Below, piece by piece: positions 16,937-26,376 of a stretch of DNA of 60,706 bases (the first letter of the stretch is position 1; the number at the start of each line of letters is the position of its first letter). The stretch covers positions 1 to 60,706 of the forward strand of contig CALDDN010000015.1 in assembly GCA_937936615.1 (NCBI GenBank), read 5' to 3'. The DNA comes from an uncultured Bacteroidia bacterium. GTDB lineage: Bacteria > Bacteroidota > Bacteroidia > J057 > CALDDN01. The notes under the pieces were generated by a model. The model was not told the DNA's origin. It was given only the letters and a program-made list of their open reading frames with translations, and did no database searches. Made by a program: the position numbers and the translations under genes.

Positions 16937-18487
16937 TCAGCCCAAGCCCGCGAGGGTAGCCCGCAGGTTAAGCCGCTCGAATAGCCAGAGGGCCACTTCA
17001 TCGAGGGACACCCGCTCCTGACGCATGCTGTCGCGTTCGCGAATGGTAACCGTTTCGTCTTCCTGGGTCTGCTGGTCGATGGTGATGCAATAAGGGGTGC
17101 CTTTGGCATCCTGTCGGCGGTAGCGGCGTCCGATAGCGTCCTTTTCGTCGTAGTAGATATCGAAATCGAATTTGAGGCTGTTGTAAAGTTTGCGTGCAAT
17201 TTCAGGAAAGCCATCCTTTTTGACCAAAGGCAAAATGGCGGCCTGAAAAGGCGCAACAGCCGGATGCAAGCGCAAGACCGTACGAACATCTGTATCACCT
17301 GAAGCCGTAGGGACTTCCTCCTCGTCGTAGGCGTTGCACAGATGACTCAGAAAGCACCGATCGAGACCAACCGACGTTTCGATGACGTAGGGAATGTAAC
17401 TCTCTTCGGTTTCGGGGTCAAAATACTGGAGTTTCTTGCCTGAAAACTCCGTGTGGCGACGCAAATCGAAATCGGTTCGCGAGTGAATGCCTTCGAGTTC
17501 TTTAAAACCGAAGGGGAACTCAAATTCGAGATCGACCGCCGCATCGGCGTAATGGGCCAGTTTGTCGTGTACATGGATGCGAAGCCGCTCGCGTTTCAGC
17601 CCCAAGATCAGATGCCACTCCAGCCGCTTCAGTTTCCAGTGTTCGAACCATTCCTGCTGGCTGCCCGGGCGCACGAAAAACTGCATTTCCATCTGCTCGA
17701 ACTCGCGCATGCGGAAGATGAACTGACGGGCAATGATCTCGTTGCGGAAGGCTTTGCCGATCTGGGCAATACCGAAAGGCACCTTCAGACGCATCGATTT
17801 CTGGACATTGAGGAAGTTAACGAAAATACCCTGAGCCGTTTCGGGCCGCAGGTACAGTTCGCCGGCCTCGTCTGCGATCTGTCCCAGCTGTGTTTTGAAC
17901 ATCAGGTTGAACTGTCGGACGTCCGTCCAGTTGCGGGAACCGGTTTCCGGGTCGGCGATTTCCAGCTCGTCGATCAGATTTTTGAGGGCCACCAGATCAT
18001 TTGCATTCATGGCGGCGGCCAGGGCATCGGCGGTTTCAACTGCTTTTTTGCCCGGGCGGCAGTTCTGCAGAAAACGTTGATATTCGGGGCTGTCGGGCAG
18101 CCAGCCCTCCTTCTGGGCTTTTTTTTCAGCCTCCTTTTGGGCTTTCTGCTGCTGTTTTTGAATGTAATCTTCGATCAGGACATCGGCTCGGTATCGCTTT
18201 TTGGAATCCTTGTTGTCGATGAGTGGATCGTTGAAGGCATCTACGTGACCCGATGCCTTCCAAACCTTGGGAGCCATGAGGATCGCGGCATCCAGCCCTA
18301 CGACGTTTTCGTTGAGGCGCGTCATGGCCTGAAACCACAAGTTCATGAGGTTGCGCTTCATCAACACTCCCAGGGGGCCGTAGTCGTAGGTCGCGCTCAG
18401 CCCATCGTAGATTTCACTTGAAGGGAAAATAAAGCCGTGTTCCTTACAATGTGAGACGATTTTAGGAAAGATTTCGCCGTAGTTCAT
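16937..18487 (-). CDS. glyS: glycyl-tRNA synthetase (alpha2 single-chain type)
   Basis: Class II aminoacyl-tRNA synthetase that charges tRNA-Gly. The N-terminus carries the family hallmark YDYGPLGVLMKRNL near residues 34-47. Motif 2 is FGIAQIGKAFRNEI, and the nearby REFEQMEMQFF is typical of the single-chain enzyme also found in eukaryotes and Thermus. Motif 3 is IETSVGLDRCF. The anticodon-binding domain occupies about the last 120 residues and contains RRYRRQDAKGTPYCITID. At 516 residues it has the normal length, with a lysine- and glutamate-rich insertion around residues 105-135. The ATG at 18487 lies four bases after TTACTTTG, seven of eight bases of the -7 consensus. Confidence 0.95.
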   Translation of the reverse strand: MNYGEIFPKIVSHCKEHGFIFPSSEIYDGLSATYDYGPLGVLMKRNLMNLWFQAMTRLNENVVGLDAAILMAPKVWKASGHVDAFNDPLIDNKDSKKRYRADVLIEDYIQKQQQKAQKEAEKKAQKEGWLPDSPEYQRFLQNCRPGKKAVETADALAAAMNANDLVALKNLIDELEIADPETGSRNWTDVRQFNLMFKTQLGQIADEAGELYLRPETAQGIFVNFLNVQKSMRLKVPFGIAQIGKAFRNEIIARQFIFRMREFEQMEMQFFVRPGSQQEWFEHWKLKRLEWHLILGLKRERLRIHVHDKLAHYADAAVDLEFEFPFGFKELEGIHSRTDFDLRRHTEFSGKKLQYFDPETEESYIPYVIETSVGLDRCFLSHLCNAYDEEEVPTASGDTDVRTVLRLHPAVAPFQAAILPLVKKDGFPEIARKLYNSLKFDFDIYYDEKDAIGRRYRRQDAKGTPYCITIDQQTQEDETVTIRERDSMRQERVSLDEVALWLFERLNLRATLAGLG

Positions 18488-18528
18488 GGCGCAAAGTAAC
18501 CGAAAAAGCCGCGAGGCCCCACCAACGC

Positions 18529-18557
18529 AGAAGCCAGTCCCCGGTGGACTGGCTTCT
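18529..18557. terminator. 12-bp perfect hairpin between sucC and glyS
   Basis: AGAAGCCAGTCC and its exact reverse complement flank a 5-nt loop. It sits 33 bp past the sucC stop and upstream of glyS, so it probably ends sucC transcription. On the minus strand no U-run follows the stem; a short T-run exists only in the plus direction. It could instead be an attenuator or an RNA processing site. Confidence 0.55.
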
Positions 18558-18590
18558 CTGGCATTTTTGTGTCCGAAAAACAGAGTTGAA

Positions 18591-19787
18591 TCAGGCTCCC
18601 AAGGCTTCTTTTACCCGTTGCGCGGCTTCGCGGAGTTCGACTGCTCCGATGACCTTAAGGCCTGAGGTATTGATGATTTCGGCAGCTTTATCGGCATTGG
18701 TACCCTGCAGGCGTACGATGATGGGTACGTTGATTTCAGGAATGTTCTTGTAGGCTTCAACAACCCCATTGGCCACGCGGTCGCACTGGACAATGCCGCC
18801 AAAAATATTGATGAGTATGGCTTTTACATTGGGGTCTTCCAGGATGATGCGGAAGGCTGCCTCTACGGTTTTGGCATTAGCACCGCCACCTACATCCAGG
18901 AAGTTGGCTGGTTCGCCACCCGAGAGCTTGATCATGTCCATGGTAGCCATCGCCAGGCCGGCCCCATTGACCATACAGCCTACGTTCCCATCGAGTTTGA
19001 TGTAGTTGAGGTGATTTTCACGGGCTTTGGTTTCGAGGGGTTCTTCCTCGGTCAGATCGCGCCAGTCGGCGTACTCGGGATGGCGGTAAGTGGCGTTATC
19101 GTCGATGTCGAATTTGGTATCTACAGCAATGATTCGATCGTCCGATGTTTTGAGCATCGGATTGATTTCAACGAGCGAAGCGTCAGTAGCACGATATACG
19201 TTGTAGAGCTTGTAAATAAAATCGACGGCATTTTTGAAAGCCTGACCTGTCAGGCCCAGTCCAAAGGCAATGCGCCGCGCCTGAAAGGGCCGAAAGCCGA
19301 TCAAGGGATCGACCCATTCTTTAATGATTTTCTCGGGGTGTTTTTCGGCGACTTCCTCAATGTCCATCCCTCCCTCAGATGAAGCCATGATTACATCGCA
19401 GCAGCGCACGCGGTCCAAGGTAATCGAGAGATAAAATTCTTTGGGTTCCGATGCTCCCGGATAGTAGACATCCTGGGCGATCAGCACCTTATGCACTTTT
19501 TTTCCTTCGGGGCCAGTTTGGTGGGTAACAAGCTGCATACCGAGAATTTGGCTGGCTTTCTCCTGCACCTCATCCAAGGATTTGGCGAGCTTGACGCCGC
19601 CGCCTTTGCCCCGACCGCCTGCGTGAATCTGCGCCTTGACGACGAACCATTCCTTGCCGGTGGGATTGGGATAGAGATTACGGGCGGCCTCCATCGCTTC
19701 TTCAACGGTTGTGGCGACGATGCCTTCCTGAATAGGAAGCCCAAAGGACTTGAGGATGTCCTTACCTTGGTATTCGTGCAGTTTCAT
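18591..19787 (-). CDS. sucC: succinyl-CoA synthetase beta subunit (ADP-forming)
   Basis: Beta subunit of succinyl-CoA ligase, a TCA-cycle enzyme that couples succinyl-CoA cleavage to NTP formation together with the alpha subunit SucD. The protein begins [12 protein letters not shown], the conserved ATP-grasp start. It contains the nucleotide-binding [16 protein letters not shown] near residue 52, the metal and nucleotide site LVEINPM, and the C-terminal ligase motif [17 protein letters not shown] set the start at the ATG at 19787; the frame extends 16 codons further upstream, but that extension does not resemble the family. At 398 residues the length is normal. No sucD is adjacent, so the subunits are encoded apart, at least within this window. 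Confidence 0.95.
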   Translation of the reverse strand: MKLHEYQGKDILKSFGLPIQEGIVATTVEEAMEAARNLYPNPTGKEWFVVKAQIHAGGRGKGGGVKLAKSLDEVQEKASQILGMQLVTHQTGPEGKKVHKVLIAQDVYYPGASEPKEFYLSITLDRVRCCDVIMASSEGGMDIEEVAEKHPEKIIKEWVDPLIGFRPFQARRIAFGLGLTGQAFKNAVDFIYKLYNVYRATDASLVEINPMLKTSDDRIIAVDTKFDIDDNATYRHPEYADWRDLTEEEPLETKARENHLNYIKLDGNVGCMVNGAGLAMATMDMIKLSGGEPANFLDVGGGANAKTVEAAFRIILEDPNVKAILINIFGGIVQCDRVANGVVEAYKNIPEINVPIIVRLQGTNADKAAEIINTSGLKVIGAVELREAAQRVKEALGA

Positions 19788-19887
19788 GACGGGTTGCGGA
19801 TGGTAAAAATGGTACCGCAAGATAGAAAAAAGCACATTGGAACTACACGCCGCGGGTCAGTACATCGATTTTCGTACCTTTCCCGAT

Positions 19888-21258
19888 ATGAAAGCCTTGG
19901 TTTGTTTTGGCCTGGTTCTGGGCTGCTGGCTGTGTGCGAACTCTGTACTCATAGCTCAGCCGCTCGACTCGCTTCGAATTGACTCCCTGGCCCTGGCACA
20001 AGCTCAGCTGCTGACACGCAAGATCACGCAGGGTGATTTCAAAACACCTGCCCGGCAGATGACGAAACAGATGGCCCAGCTCATTACGGCTGAACGCCTG
20101 GCCCTGATCTGGAAGCAGGTGGGTCTTCAGCTTGGCCGTTTCGACTCGGCGAGTACAACCACCTTCAAGAAAGCCCGAGAGGGCATCCGCATCTTCGAAA
20201 CTCCGCTCTTTTTTGAGCGGGGAGCTTTGGGCCTGCAGCTGAGCCTCAACGATTCGATGCAGATCGCAGGCATTTACTTCACGCCCATGACCGACCCGCG
20301 GGCCAAGTGGAAACTCCCCGACTACGCCAAGCCCGAGCTGTACACCGAGCACGAAGTCGAAATACCCGCCGGTTCCATTCACCTCAAAGGTACCCTGACC
20401 CTGCCCCGCGAACGCAAGGCTCCACCGGTCGTTATCCTGGTTCATGGTTCTGGCCCCAACGACCAGGATGAAAGCATCGGCCCCAACAAACCCTTCAAAG
20501 ACCTGGCCGTGGGGCTAGCCACCGCCGGTATCGGCAGCCTGCGATACGACAAGCGTACCTTTGCCCACGCCGAGGAACTACTCAACCGACAGCCCGATTA
20601 CACCGTCCGCGACGAGGTACTCGACGACGTGAAGGCCGTTTACGAATACCTGACCAAGACCTACCGCAAGGAAATCGGTGCCATTTACATTCTTGGCCAC
20701 AGCTTGGGCGGCCTGCTGATGCCCCGAATCGCCGCCGACCTGCCGCAAGCAAGGGGATTGATCCTGCTGGCGGCTCCCGCTCGACCCCTCGAAGACCTGA
20801 TCATCGAACAGAACCGTTACCTGATGACAATTGATTCCCTGCCGCTCGATTCGACGCAGCAGGCGCAACTCAACGAAATCGCAACAGCCCGCGATCGCGT
20901 CAAGGAACTGACAGCCGGTGGACGACTCGACCCCGACGAGAAACCGCCTTTTGGGCTGCCAGTTTCCTACTGGCGCGATTTGGCCCAAAACCCGCCCCTG
21001 CAAGGGATAAAATCGTTTGGCAGGCGACCGGTATTACTGCTTCAGGGTGGCAGAGACTTTCAGGTAACGACTCGTGATTTTGAATTGTGGCAAAAAGCCC
21101 TGGCCAACCGTCCGGCTACGACTTTTCACCTGATGCCCTTCCATAATCACCTATTTATGGCTGGCATCGGAAGCAGCCGACCCGAGGAATACCTGCAGCC
21201 CGATCACGTGGGCTGGGATGTGATTCAATACATCGCTCGCTGGATCGATCAACACTAA
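19888..21258 (+). CDS. exported alpha/beta hydrolase (serine esterase/peptidase-like) with DUF3887-like N-terminus
   Basis: Predicted periplasmic or secreted serine hydrolase. A signal peptide (MKALVCFGLVLGCWLCANS, cleavage near residue 24) precedes a DUF3887-like helical domain (about residues 30-130) and an alpha/beta hydrolase fold. The oxyanion region HGSGPNDQDE lies near residue 184, the nucleophile elbow GHSLGG has its Ser near 272, the acid is probably Asp in GGRDFQV near 387, and the catalytic His lies in PFHNHLF near 418. The substrate is unknown. I chose the ATG at 19888 because the 17 codons upstream would bury the signal peptide. A -7-like TACCTTTC sits five bases before this ATG. 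The GNAT-nitrilase gene follows after 11 bp. Confidence 0.85.
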   Translation: MKALVCFGLVLGCWLCANSVLIAQPLDSLRIDSLALAQAQLLTRKITQGDFKTPARQMTKQMAQLITAERLALIWKQVGLQLGRFDSASTTTFKKAREGIRIFETPLFFERGALGLQLSLNDSMQIAGIYFTPMTDPRAKWKLPDYAKPELYTEHEVEIPAGSIHLKGTLTLPRERKAPPVVILVHGSGPNDQDESIGPNKPFKDLAVGLATAGIGSLRYDKRTFAHAEELLNRQPDYTVRDEVLDDVKAVYEYLTKTYRKEIGAIYILGHSLGGLLMPRIAADLPQARGLILLAAPARPLEDLIIEQNRYLMTIDSLPLDSTQQAQLNEIATARDRVKELTAGGRLDPDEKPPFGLPVSYWRDLAQNPPLQGIKSFGRRPVLLLQGGRDFQVTTRDFELWQKALANRPATTFHLMPFHNHLFMAGIGSSRPEEYLQPDHVGWDVIQYIARWIDQH

Positions 21259-21269
21259 GCCGAATAAAA

Positions 21270-22856
21270 ATGACCGACATCCCTCCCATTGCAGCTTCAG
21301 GCTCGCGACTGCGAATCCGAAACGCCGAGCAGCGCGACTTGCAGGCCATCCGCGAATTGAGTGCCCGAGCCTATCCGGCTATGGAACCCTACTCGCTGGA
21401 CATGATCCGCGGCCACCTCAATCACTTTCCCGAGGGGCAGTTTGTCGTCGAATACGATGGCCGGATTGTGGGCTACTGTGCCACCTTTATTGTATCGGGG
21501 CAGCAGTGCCTCCAACCCCACACCTGGAAAGCAATAACCGGTAATGGATTTGCTTCGCGGCATAATCCCCGAGGCGATTACCTCTACGGCATGGAAATTT
21601 GCGTCGATCCGGCGTTCCGGAACCAGCGCATCGGCCAGCGGCTCTACAGTGCCCGCAAGAAACTCTGCCAGCGGCTCCACCTGAAGGGCATTGTGGTGGG
21701 TGGACGCATTCCGCGGCTGGCCCGTAACCTGCGTCGTTTTGGCTCGCCCGAAGCCTATGTGGAAGCGGTAGACCAGAAACGCTTTCGCGATCCCACCCTC
21801 AGTTTTCAACTGCGCAATGGTTTCGAAGTACTGGGGGTGCTGCGGGATTACCTGCCCGCCGACAAAGAGTCGCTGGGCCACGCCGTGCACCTGCTCTGGC
21901 GCAACCCCGAGGCCCAGGACATGCCCGAAGCGCATGCCGGCCAGCCGCAGGCCGCAGGAACCGCGCCGCGCATGGTCGATCAGATCCGCGTGGCCTGTAT
22001 TCAGTACCAGCAACGCAAGGTCGACTCTTTTATCGAATTCTGCCACAACGTCGAATACTTTGTCGATGTCGTAGCCGACTACCGCTGCGATTTCGTCTGT
22101 TTTCCCGAATATGTTACGATGCAGCTTCTTTCGATCGACAATCAAAAACAGGAACCGCGACAAGCCATTCGTTCGCTTGCCGAATATACCGACCGGTATG
22201 TTGCATTCATGACCGATCTGGCCATCCGATACAACATTCACATTGTCGGAGGAACCCATCCCATACCTGCAGCCGATGGCGAAGGGGTCGAAAACATGGC
22301 GTTCATTTTTCTGCGTGACGGTTCGGTGCATTTGCAGGCCAAAATTCATGCGACCCCCGATGAGGCATACTGGTGGAACGTGCGAGGGGGCAGCCGCCTC
22401 GAAGCCATCGATACGGACTGCGGCCCTATTGGCGTGCTTGTGTGCTACGATTCAGAGTTCCCCGAACTGGCCCGCCACCTCGTCAACCAAGGCGCACAGA
22501 TTATTTTTGTGCCTTTTTGCACCGCCGAGCGGCAGGGCTACCTGCGGGTACGCTACTGTTCGCATGCTCGGGCAGTCGAGAATCAGATTTACGTAGCCCT
22601 GGCAGGCAACGTAGGCAATCTTCCGGGGGTCGAAAACATGGATATTCAATATGCGCAAAGCTGTATCCTGACCCCCTGCGATTTCATGTTTGCCCGCGAC
22701 GGTATCGCCGCCGATACCACCCCCAATGTTGAGATGATAGCCATCGCCGACCTGCGACCCGAAAGCCTCTTTCGAGCCCGAAACAGCGGTGCAGTTCGCA
22801 ACCTTAAAGACCGCCGGTACGACCTCTATTCGGTGAGCTGGCACGGACGGGATTAA
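21270..22856 (+). CDS. fusion of GNAT N-acetyltransferase and carbon-nitrogen hydrolase (nitrilase superfamily)
   Basis: Two-domain enzyme of a known fused family. Residues about 12-215 form a GNAT domain, with the acetyl-CoA loop in EICVDPAFRNQRIGQRLY near residue 110. Residues about 238-510 form a nitrilase-superfamily amidase with an intact Glu-Lys-Cys triad: Glu near 280 in FPEYVT, Lys near 358 in QAKIHATPDE and Cys near 392 in VCYDSEFPE. The second domain should hydrolyse an amide and the first should acetylate an amine, possibly on related substrates. The reaction is not known from the sequence. It is the second gene of a two-gene operon with the serine hydrolase and ends 6 bp before the convergent queC. 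Confidence 0.88.
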   Translation: MTDIPPIAASGSRLRIRNAEQRDLQAIRELSARAYPAMEPYSLDMIRGHLNHFPEGQFVVEYDGRIVGYCATFIVSGQQCLQPHTWKAITGNGFASRHNPRGDYLYGMEICVDPAFRNQRIGQRLYSARKKLCQRLHLKGIVVGGRIPRLARNLRRFGSPEAYVEAVDQKRFRDPTLSFQLRNGFEVLGVLRDYLPADKESLGHAVHLLWRNPEAQDMPEAHAGQPQAAGTAPRMVDQIRVACIQYQQRKVDSFIEFCHNVEYFVDVVADYRCDFVCFPEYVTMQLLSIDNQKQEPRQAIRSLAEYTDRYVAFMTDLAIRYNIHIVGGTHPIPAADGEGVENMAFIFLRDGSVHLQAKIHATPDEAYWWNVRGGSRLEAIDTDCGPIGVLVCYDSEFPELARHLVNQGAQIIFVPFCTAERQGYLRVRYCSHARAVENQIYVALAGNVGNLPGVENMDIQYAQSCILTPCDFMFARDGIAADTTPNVEMIAIADLRPESLFRARNSGAVRNLKDRRYDLYSVSWHGRD

Positions 22857-22862
22857 ATCCGC

Positions 22863-23555
22863 TCAAGCTGCTCCAAAGGCCACTTCCCAGCCCTTGGCCC
22901 GCAGGCGACAGGCATCGCAGACGCCACAGCCATAGCCCCACGGATGTCGCGTCGTTCGATCGCCTGCATAACAGGTGTGGCTCAAATCACGCACTACATC
23001 CAGGCAGCCCAGCTGGTCGGCCAAAAGCCAGGTCTGGGCTTTGTCCAGAAGCATCAAAGGGGTATGAATCATGAAATCGAAAGCGAAGCCCAGGCGCAAC
23101 GTTTGTTCGGCAGCCTCGATAAAATCCCGTCGGCAGTCGGGGTAGCCCGAGTAGTCGGATTGGGACATGCCTCCCACAATGTGCTGTGCGTTCAGTCGAC
23201 GAGCCAGAATGGCCGCCAGTGCCAGAAACAGCAGGTTTCGGCCAGGCACAAACGTAGCCGGTGGCTGCAGGCTGCCCGCCGGGCTGGCTTCCAGAGGCAA
23301 TTCCGATTGTGTCAGGCTGTTGGTTGCCCAGAGCTGGCTCAGGTCCAGAGCCTGTTCCACGAGCAATACCTCGGCCTGGCGGGCAATTTCACGGGCCTGG
23401 TCAGCTTCGACGGCATGCCGCTGGCCGTAGTGAATGAACAGAGCCGTTACAGCCTCAAAGCGTTCCTTGGCCCAGTAGAGGCAGGTGGTCGAGTCCTGCC
23501 CACCGCTGAACAGTACGACGACCTGCTCGTGGGGTTCGAGCGACTGATTAGGCAT
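22863..23555 (-). CDS. queC: 7-cyano-7-deazaguanine (preQ0) synthase
   Basis: ATP-dependent enzyme that converts 7-carboxy-7-deazaguanine to preQ0 in queuosine biosynthesis. The PP-loop SGGQDS lies near residue 18, and the zinc-binding cysteines are visible in SHTCYAG and in GCGVCDACRLRAKGW near the C-terminus. At 230 residues the length is typical. The ATG at 23555 shares one base with the TGA of the upstream plsC-like gene (TGATG), so translation of the two is probably coupled. A TTG one codon earlier is possible but less likely. No other queuosine gene is in the window. Confidence 0.95.
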   Translation of the reverse strand: MPNQSLEPHEQVVVLFSGGQDSTTCLYWAKERFEAVTALFIHYGQRHAVEADQAREIARQAEVLLVEQALDLSQLWATNSLTQSELPLEASPAGSLQPPATFVPGRNLLFLALAAILARRLNAQHIVGGMSQSDYSGYPDCRRDFIEAAEQTLRLGFAFDFMIHTPLMLLDKAQTWLLADQLGCLDVVRDLSHTCYAGDRTTRHPWGYGCGVCDACRLRAKGWEVAFGAA

Positions 23556-24301
23556 CAATTTAAGGGAGTCAAGGTTTTCAAATGCTGTTCAATGGCCTGA
23601 ATGGATCGCTCGCGCAACTTGGGCAGATCGGCTTCGGTCAGGCCCTTGGTTTCGATGGCCGGTTCGATGAACACATCCACCCGAACAAAGGGCTGCATGA
23701 GAAACTTGCCGTCGTTGCTCAGCGCACGGTTCGAACGCAGGATGGCTACCGGAACCAGAGGCAGGCCATTATCCAACGCCAGTTTGAAGGCACCATCACG
23801 CACCGGACCCAACTGGTGGTCGTATGGCTGTTTGGTGGTTCCCTCGGGAAATATGAACAAGTTATCGCCTCCCTTGATTCGGCGGTCGGCTTCCTGCATG
23901 CTGCGGGCGCGGCCCTGCTTGCTGTCGCGATCGACCATGATGTGCAAGCGGGCATACATGTAGCCAAAAAGAGGCACCTTGGTCAGTTCGGCCTTTCCGA
24001 TGAAGCGAAAGGTACGCGGCAAGGCTACATGCGAAATGGGAATGTCGAAATAGCTCCGGTGGTTGGCGATAAACACCACCCCCTGACCCGCTGGCAAACG
24101 CCCCTTGCGGTGGACCCGCACCCATGTCAGAGCCGCTGCCAGCACTACATACGCCCAGAGCGTGTTGAGACGGTGGGCCAGCGAATGGGTCAGCCGAGTA
24201 TCGAATTGCAGCAGCACAAAATGCAGAGGAAAGATCAAGAGGAAAAAACCGAAGAACCACAGACCCACCCACAGGCTCCAGATGCGTTTCAGTGCAGCCA
24301 T
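23555..24301 (-). CDS. 1-acyl-sn-glycerol-3-phosphate acyltransferase (PlsC family)
   Basis: Membrane-associated acyltransferase that adds the second acyl chain to lysophosphatidic acid, or a related lysolipid, in phospholipid synthesis. A hydrophobic N-terminal segment (about residues 8-30) anchors it. The HX4D motif appears as NHRSYFD near residue 83, and the substrate-binding FPEGTTKQ lies near residue 150. At 248 residues the length fits the family. It starts 3 bp after the outer-membrane protein gene and overlaps queC by one base, so it is an internal gene of the coaX-to-queC operon. The exact acceptor cannot be told from the sequence. Confidence 0.9.
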   Translation of the reverse strand: MAALKRIWSLWVGLWFFGFFLLIFPLHFVLLQFDTRLTHSLAHRLNTLWAYVVLAAALTWVRVHRKGRLPAGQGVVFIANHRSYFDIPISHVALPRTFRFIGKAELTKVPLFGYMYARLHIMVDRDSKQGRARSMQEADRRIKGGDNLFIFPEGTTKQPYDHQLGPVRDGAFKLALDNGLPLVPVAILRSNRALSNDGKFLMQPFVRVDVFIEPAIETKGLTEADLPKLRERSIQAIEQHLKTLTPLN

Positions 24302-24304
24302 GGC

Positions 24305-25561
24305 TCAATCGTACTTGCGGGGTCTAAACCAGGGTTCGACGAAACTGAGACCGAAGTAAAAGCGCAGGTTCTGCTCCTGAATCAAGCCGCCTGAGGTGGT
24401 GCCACGCCGGTTCCATTCCACACCGATATGCAGACGCGAGACGGTCTGGTAGCTGATAGGTATGCCGAGTCCGCCCGTCAGGCCCCATTGGTTGATGGCT
24501 TGATCCTGAAGCTGGACGTATGTTTGTTCGTAGTAAGCACCGGCGCGGTAGGCCAGACGCTTCCAAAGCTGGCGATAGGCGAGGTAATCGGGCATGTACT
24601 CCCCACCAAGGGCGACGCGCTGCCAGACCCGCAGGCTCCGGCGTTCGGCCGTTTCACCGAATGCCGACCAGTCTTGCCGCAGGTAATCGAGCGCGACAGT
24701 GTATTTGCCAACTTTCTGGACGCTCAGCCCGACTCCCCAGCGCGTGGGCAGAATGGCCGACCGGCGGGTATCAGGAACAAGGGTATCCATACCCTGGGGC
24801 GTTTCGAACCGGGTCAGATCGCGGATAGCGAGGTTGGGAAGGCTTTCCATCGTCAGACCGATACGCCCGACGGTCTCCTTGCCTATCCACTTGAGCGAGT
24901 CGTTTGCAAGGATACCAAGTCGATAGCCTGCTCCCTGATACCGCAAATCCGAAAGTACGCCGACGGCCTCAAATCGACCCACTTGCGTGAACCACTGCCT
25001 ACTGACACTGCCGAACAGGTAGTTGATCTGGGCACCGGTACTGAGTCGCCCCTTGAAAAACTGGTAGGCGACACCGGCATAGGATAGGTTCAGGCCGCCG
25101 GAACCCGACCGGTTCGAGCGAAACGGAGTCAAGCCCGTATCGTCAGGCATCGTACGTTCCAGAGCGAAATCATAGCCTACGCCGCTGTAGGGATTGAGAC
25201 CTGCCGTAAAAGCCAGTGGAGTTGTTTTTTTAAAAACCAAGTTCATACCTCCCAGGCCGGCGTTTTCGAGTCGCGTTTGTGCGGCATCGGTTCGAAGCCG
25301 AGTATTTTGGTAGAAAGCGTAAAAATCAAATGTAAATCTGAACGTTTCGGCTGCCGATGCAGGATTGGCGGCGTTGAGATTAGCTGGCTCAGAAATTGCC
25401 TGACCAATGCGGGCCATACCCACCTGACGTATGCCCGCTGGCACAATTAAATCGCCGACTCCAAAAGCACTGTAGGGACTCGTCGAGGTCTTCGACTGGC
25501 CCAAGCCCAGCACCGGAAGCCAGGCAAGCAGCACCCAGATGAGGAAACCGTCCTTACGCAT
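24305..25561 (-). CDS. outer-membrane beta-barrel protein of the FadL/PorV-like type
   Basis: Exported protein with a signal peptide (MRKDGFLIWVLLAWLPVLGLGQ). It is followed by a long run of alternating amphipathic strands with frequent aromatic and Gly/Tyr residues, ending in a strand that contains RFYFGLSF. The N-terminal SPYSAFGVGDL, with NLNAANPAS after it, is typical of Bacteroidota FadL-like outer-membrane proteins. The function is unknown; relatives move hydrophobic compounds or act in the T9SS. I chose the ATG at 25561 because the 24 codons upstream lie inside coaX and do not resemble a signal sequence. It overlaps the coaX stop by 8 bp and precedes plsC by 3 bp. Confidence 0.8.
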   Translation of the reverse strand: MRKDGFLIWVLLAWLPVLGLGQSKTSTSPYSAFGVGDLIVPAGIRQVGMARIGQAISEPANLNAANPASAAETFRFTFDFYAFYQNTRLRTDAAQTRLENAGLGGMNLVFKKTTPLAFTAGLNPYSGVGYDFALERTMPDDTGLTPFRSNRSGSGGLNLSYAGVAYQFFKGRLSTGAQINYLFGSVSRQWFTQVGRFEAVGVLSDLRYQGAGYRLGILANDSLKWIGKETVGRIGLTMESLPNLAIRDLTRFETPQGMDTLVPDTRRSAILPTRWGVGLSVQKVGKYTVALDYLRQDWSAFGETAERRSLRVWQRVALGGEYMPDYLAYRQLWKRLAYRAGAYYEQTYVQLQDQAINQWGLTGGLGIPISYQTVSRLHIGVEWNRRGTTSGGLIQEQNLRFYFGLSFVEPWFRPRKYD

Positions 25562-26300
25562 GGGCTTTGACAGTGCTGGCCAGGTGGTAAATGCCTTCCA
25601 TGACCAGGTGCATTTCGAGGCGATGGACGGCATCTACGTGCTGCGAGACCCACTCGGCACCGCCTCCGGTCAAAAAGACAGTCAATCGGTCGCCCGCCAG
25701 TTTGCGGTAACGACGAACCATGCCCTCGATTTCGCAGACAGTACCAAATTGCACCCCCGACCGGATGCAGTCCACAGTCGTGGAACCGACCAAGTCCACC
25801 TCGTCCTGATGCTTGACCAGAGGCAGGCGCGAGGTATATTGATGCAATGAGCGAAAGCGCAGGTTCATGCCTGGCGAAATGCCACCTCCCAGGTAGTTGT
25901 TTTCCGCATCCACGTAGTCGTAAGTTACGGCAGTACCAATATCAACGACAAGCAAGGGTTCCGTGGGTTCATGCAGACGGGCACCCACAACTGCCGCGTA
26001 ACGATCTGATCCTAAGGTTGCCGGCGAACGATAGGCATTGCGTACCGGCCCCGGAGTGCTACCCGTTATCTCTATGGCCCTGATCTGTTGCAGCAGACTC
26101 GGTTCCAGAATTCGGTTCATCTGACGGGCGTTCACGTTAGTGTAGGCCAGGGTATCTACCTGGTACTTGTCCACCCAGAACGAGAGGTAAGCCCCAATGT
26201 AGTCGGTAAAGGTCAGCAGTTTGACCCATTCGAGCTTTTCACCCAGAAAAAGGCCCGCTTTGATGCGGCTGTTTCCGATATCTAGAGCAATAAGGCGCAT
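25554..26300 (-). CDS. coaX: type III pantothenate kinase
   Basis: First enzyme of coenzyme A synthesis, phosphorylating pantothenate with ATP. It belongs to the ASKHA fold. The phosphate-1 motif DIGNSRIKAG sits at the N-terminus, GSDRYAAVVGA carries the pantothenate-binding Asp, VVDIGTAVTYD is the phosphate-2 motif, and the adenosine motif appears as LTGGGAEW. At 248 residues the length is normal. The ATG at 26300 gives the conserved MRLIALDIGNS start. Extending further upstream would add 46 unrelated residues overlapping purA. A -7 box at 26345-26352 gives it its own promoter downstream of purA. Confidence 0.94.
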   Translation of the reverse strand: MRLIALDIGNSRIKAGLFLGEKLEWVKLLTFTDYIGAYLSFWVDKYQVDTLAYTNVNARQMNRILEPSLLQQIRAIEITGSTPGPVRNAYRSPATLGSDRYAAVVGARLHEPTEPLLVVDIGTAVTYDYVDAENNYLGGGISPGMNLRFRSLHQYTSRLPLVKHQDEVDLVGSTTVDCIRSGVQFGTVCEIEGMVRRYRKLAGDRLTVFLTGGGAEWVSQHVDAVHRLEMHLVMEGIYHLASTVKAHA

Positions 26301-26344
26301 GTTTCGACTGGTCGAACGCTCCAAGGCAGGCATTTTTGGCAAAC

Positions 26345-26352
26345 AAAGATAA
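26345..26352 (-). promoter_or_regulatory. -7 promoter box TATCTTTG upstream of coaX
   Basis: Exact TAnnTTTG match on the minus strand in the purA-coaX gap, 44 bases before the coaX ATG. It would allow coaX and the downstream genes to be transcribed independently of purA. Confidence 0.45.
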
Positions 26353-26376
26353 GGAAAGGATTCGGGCAGGCAGCTA

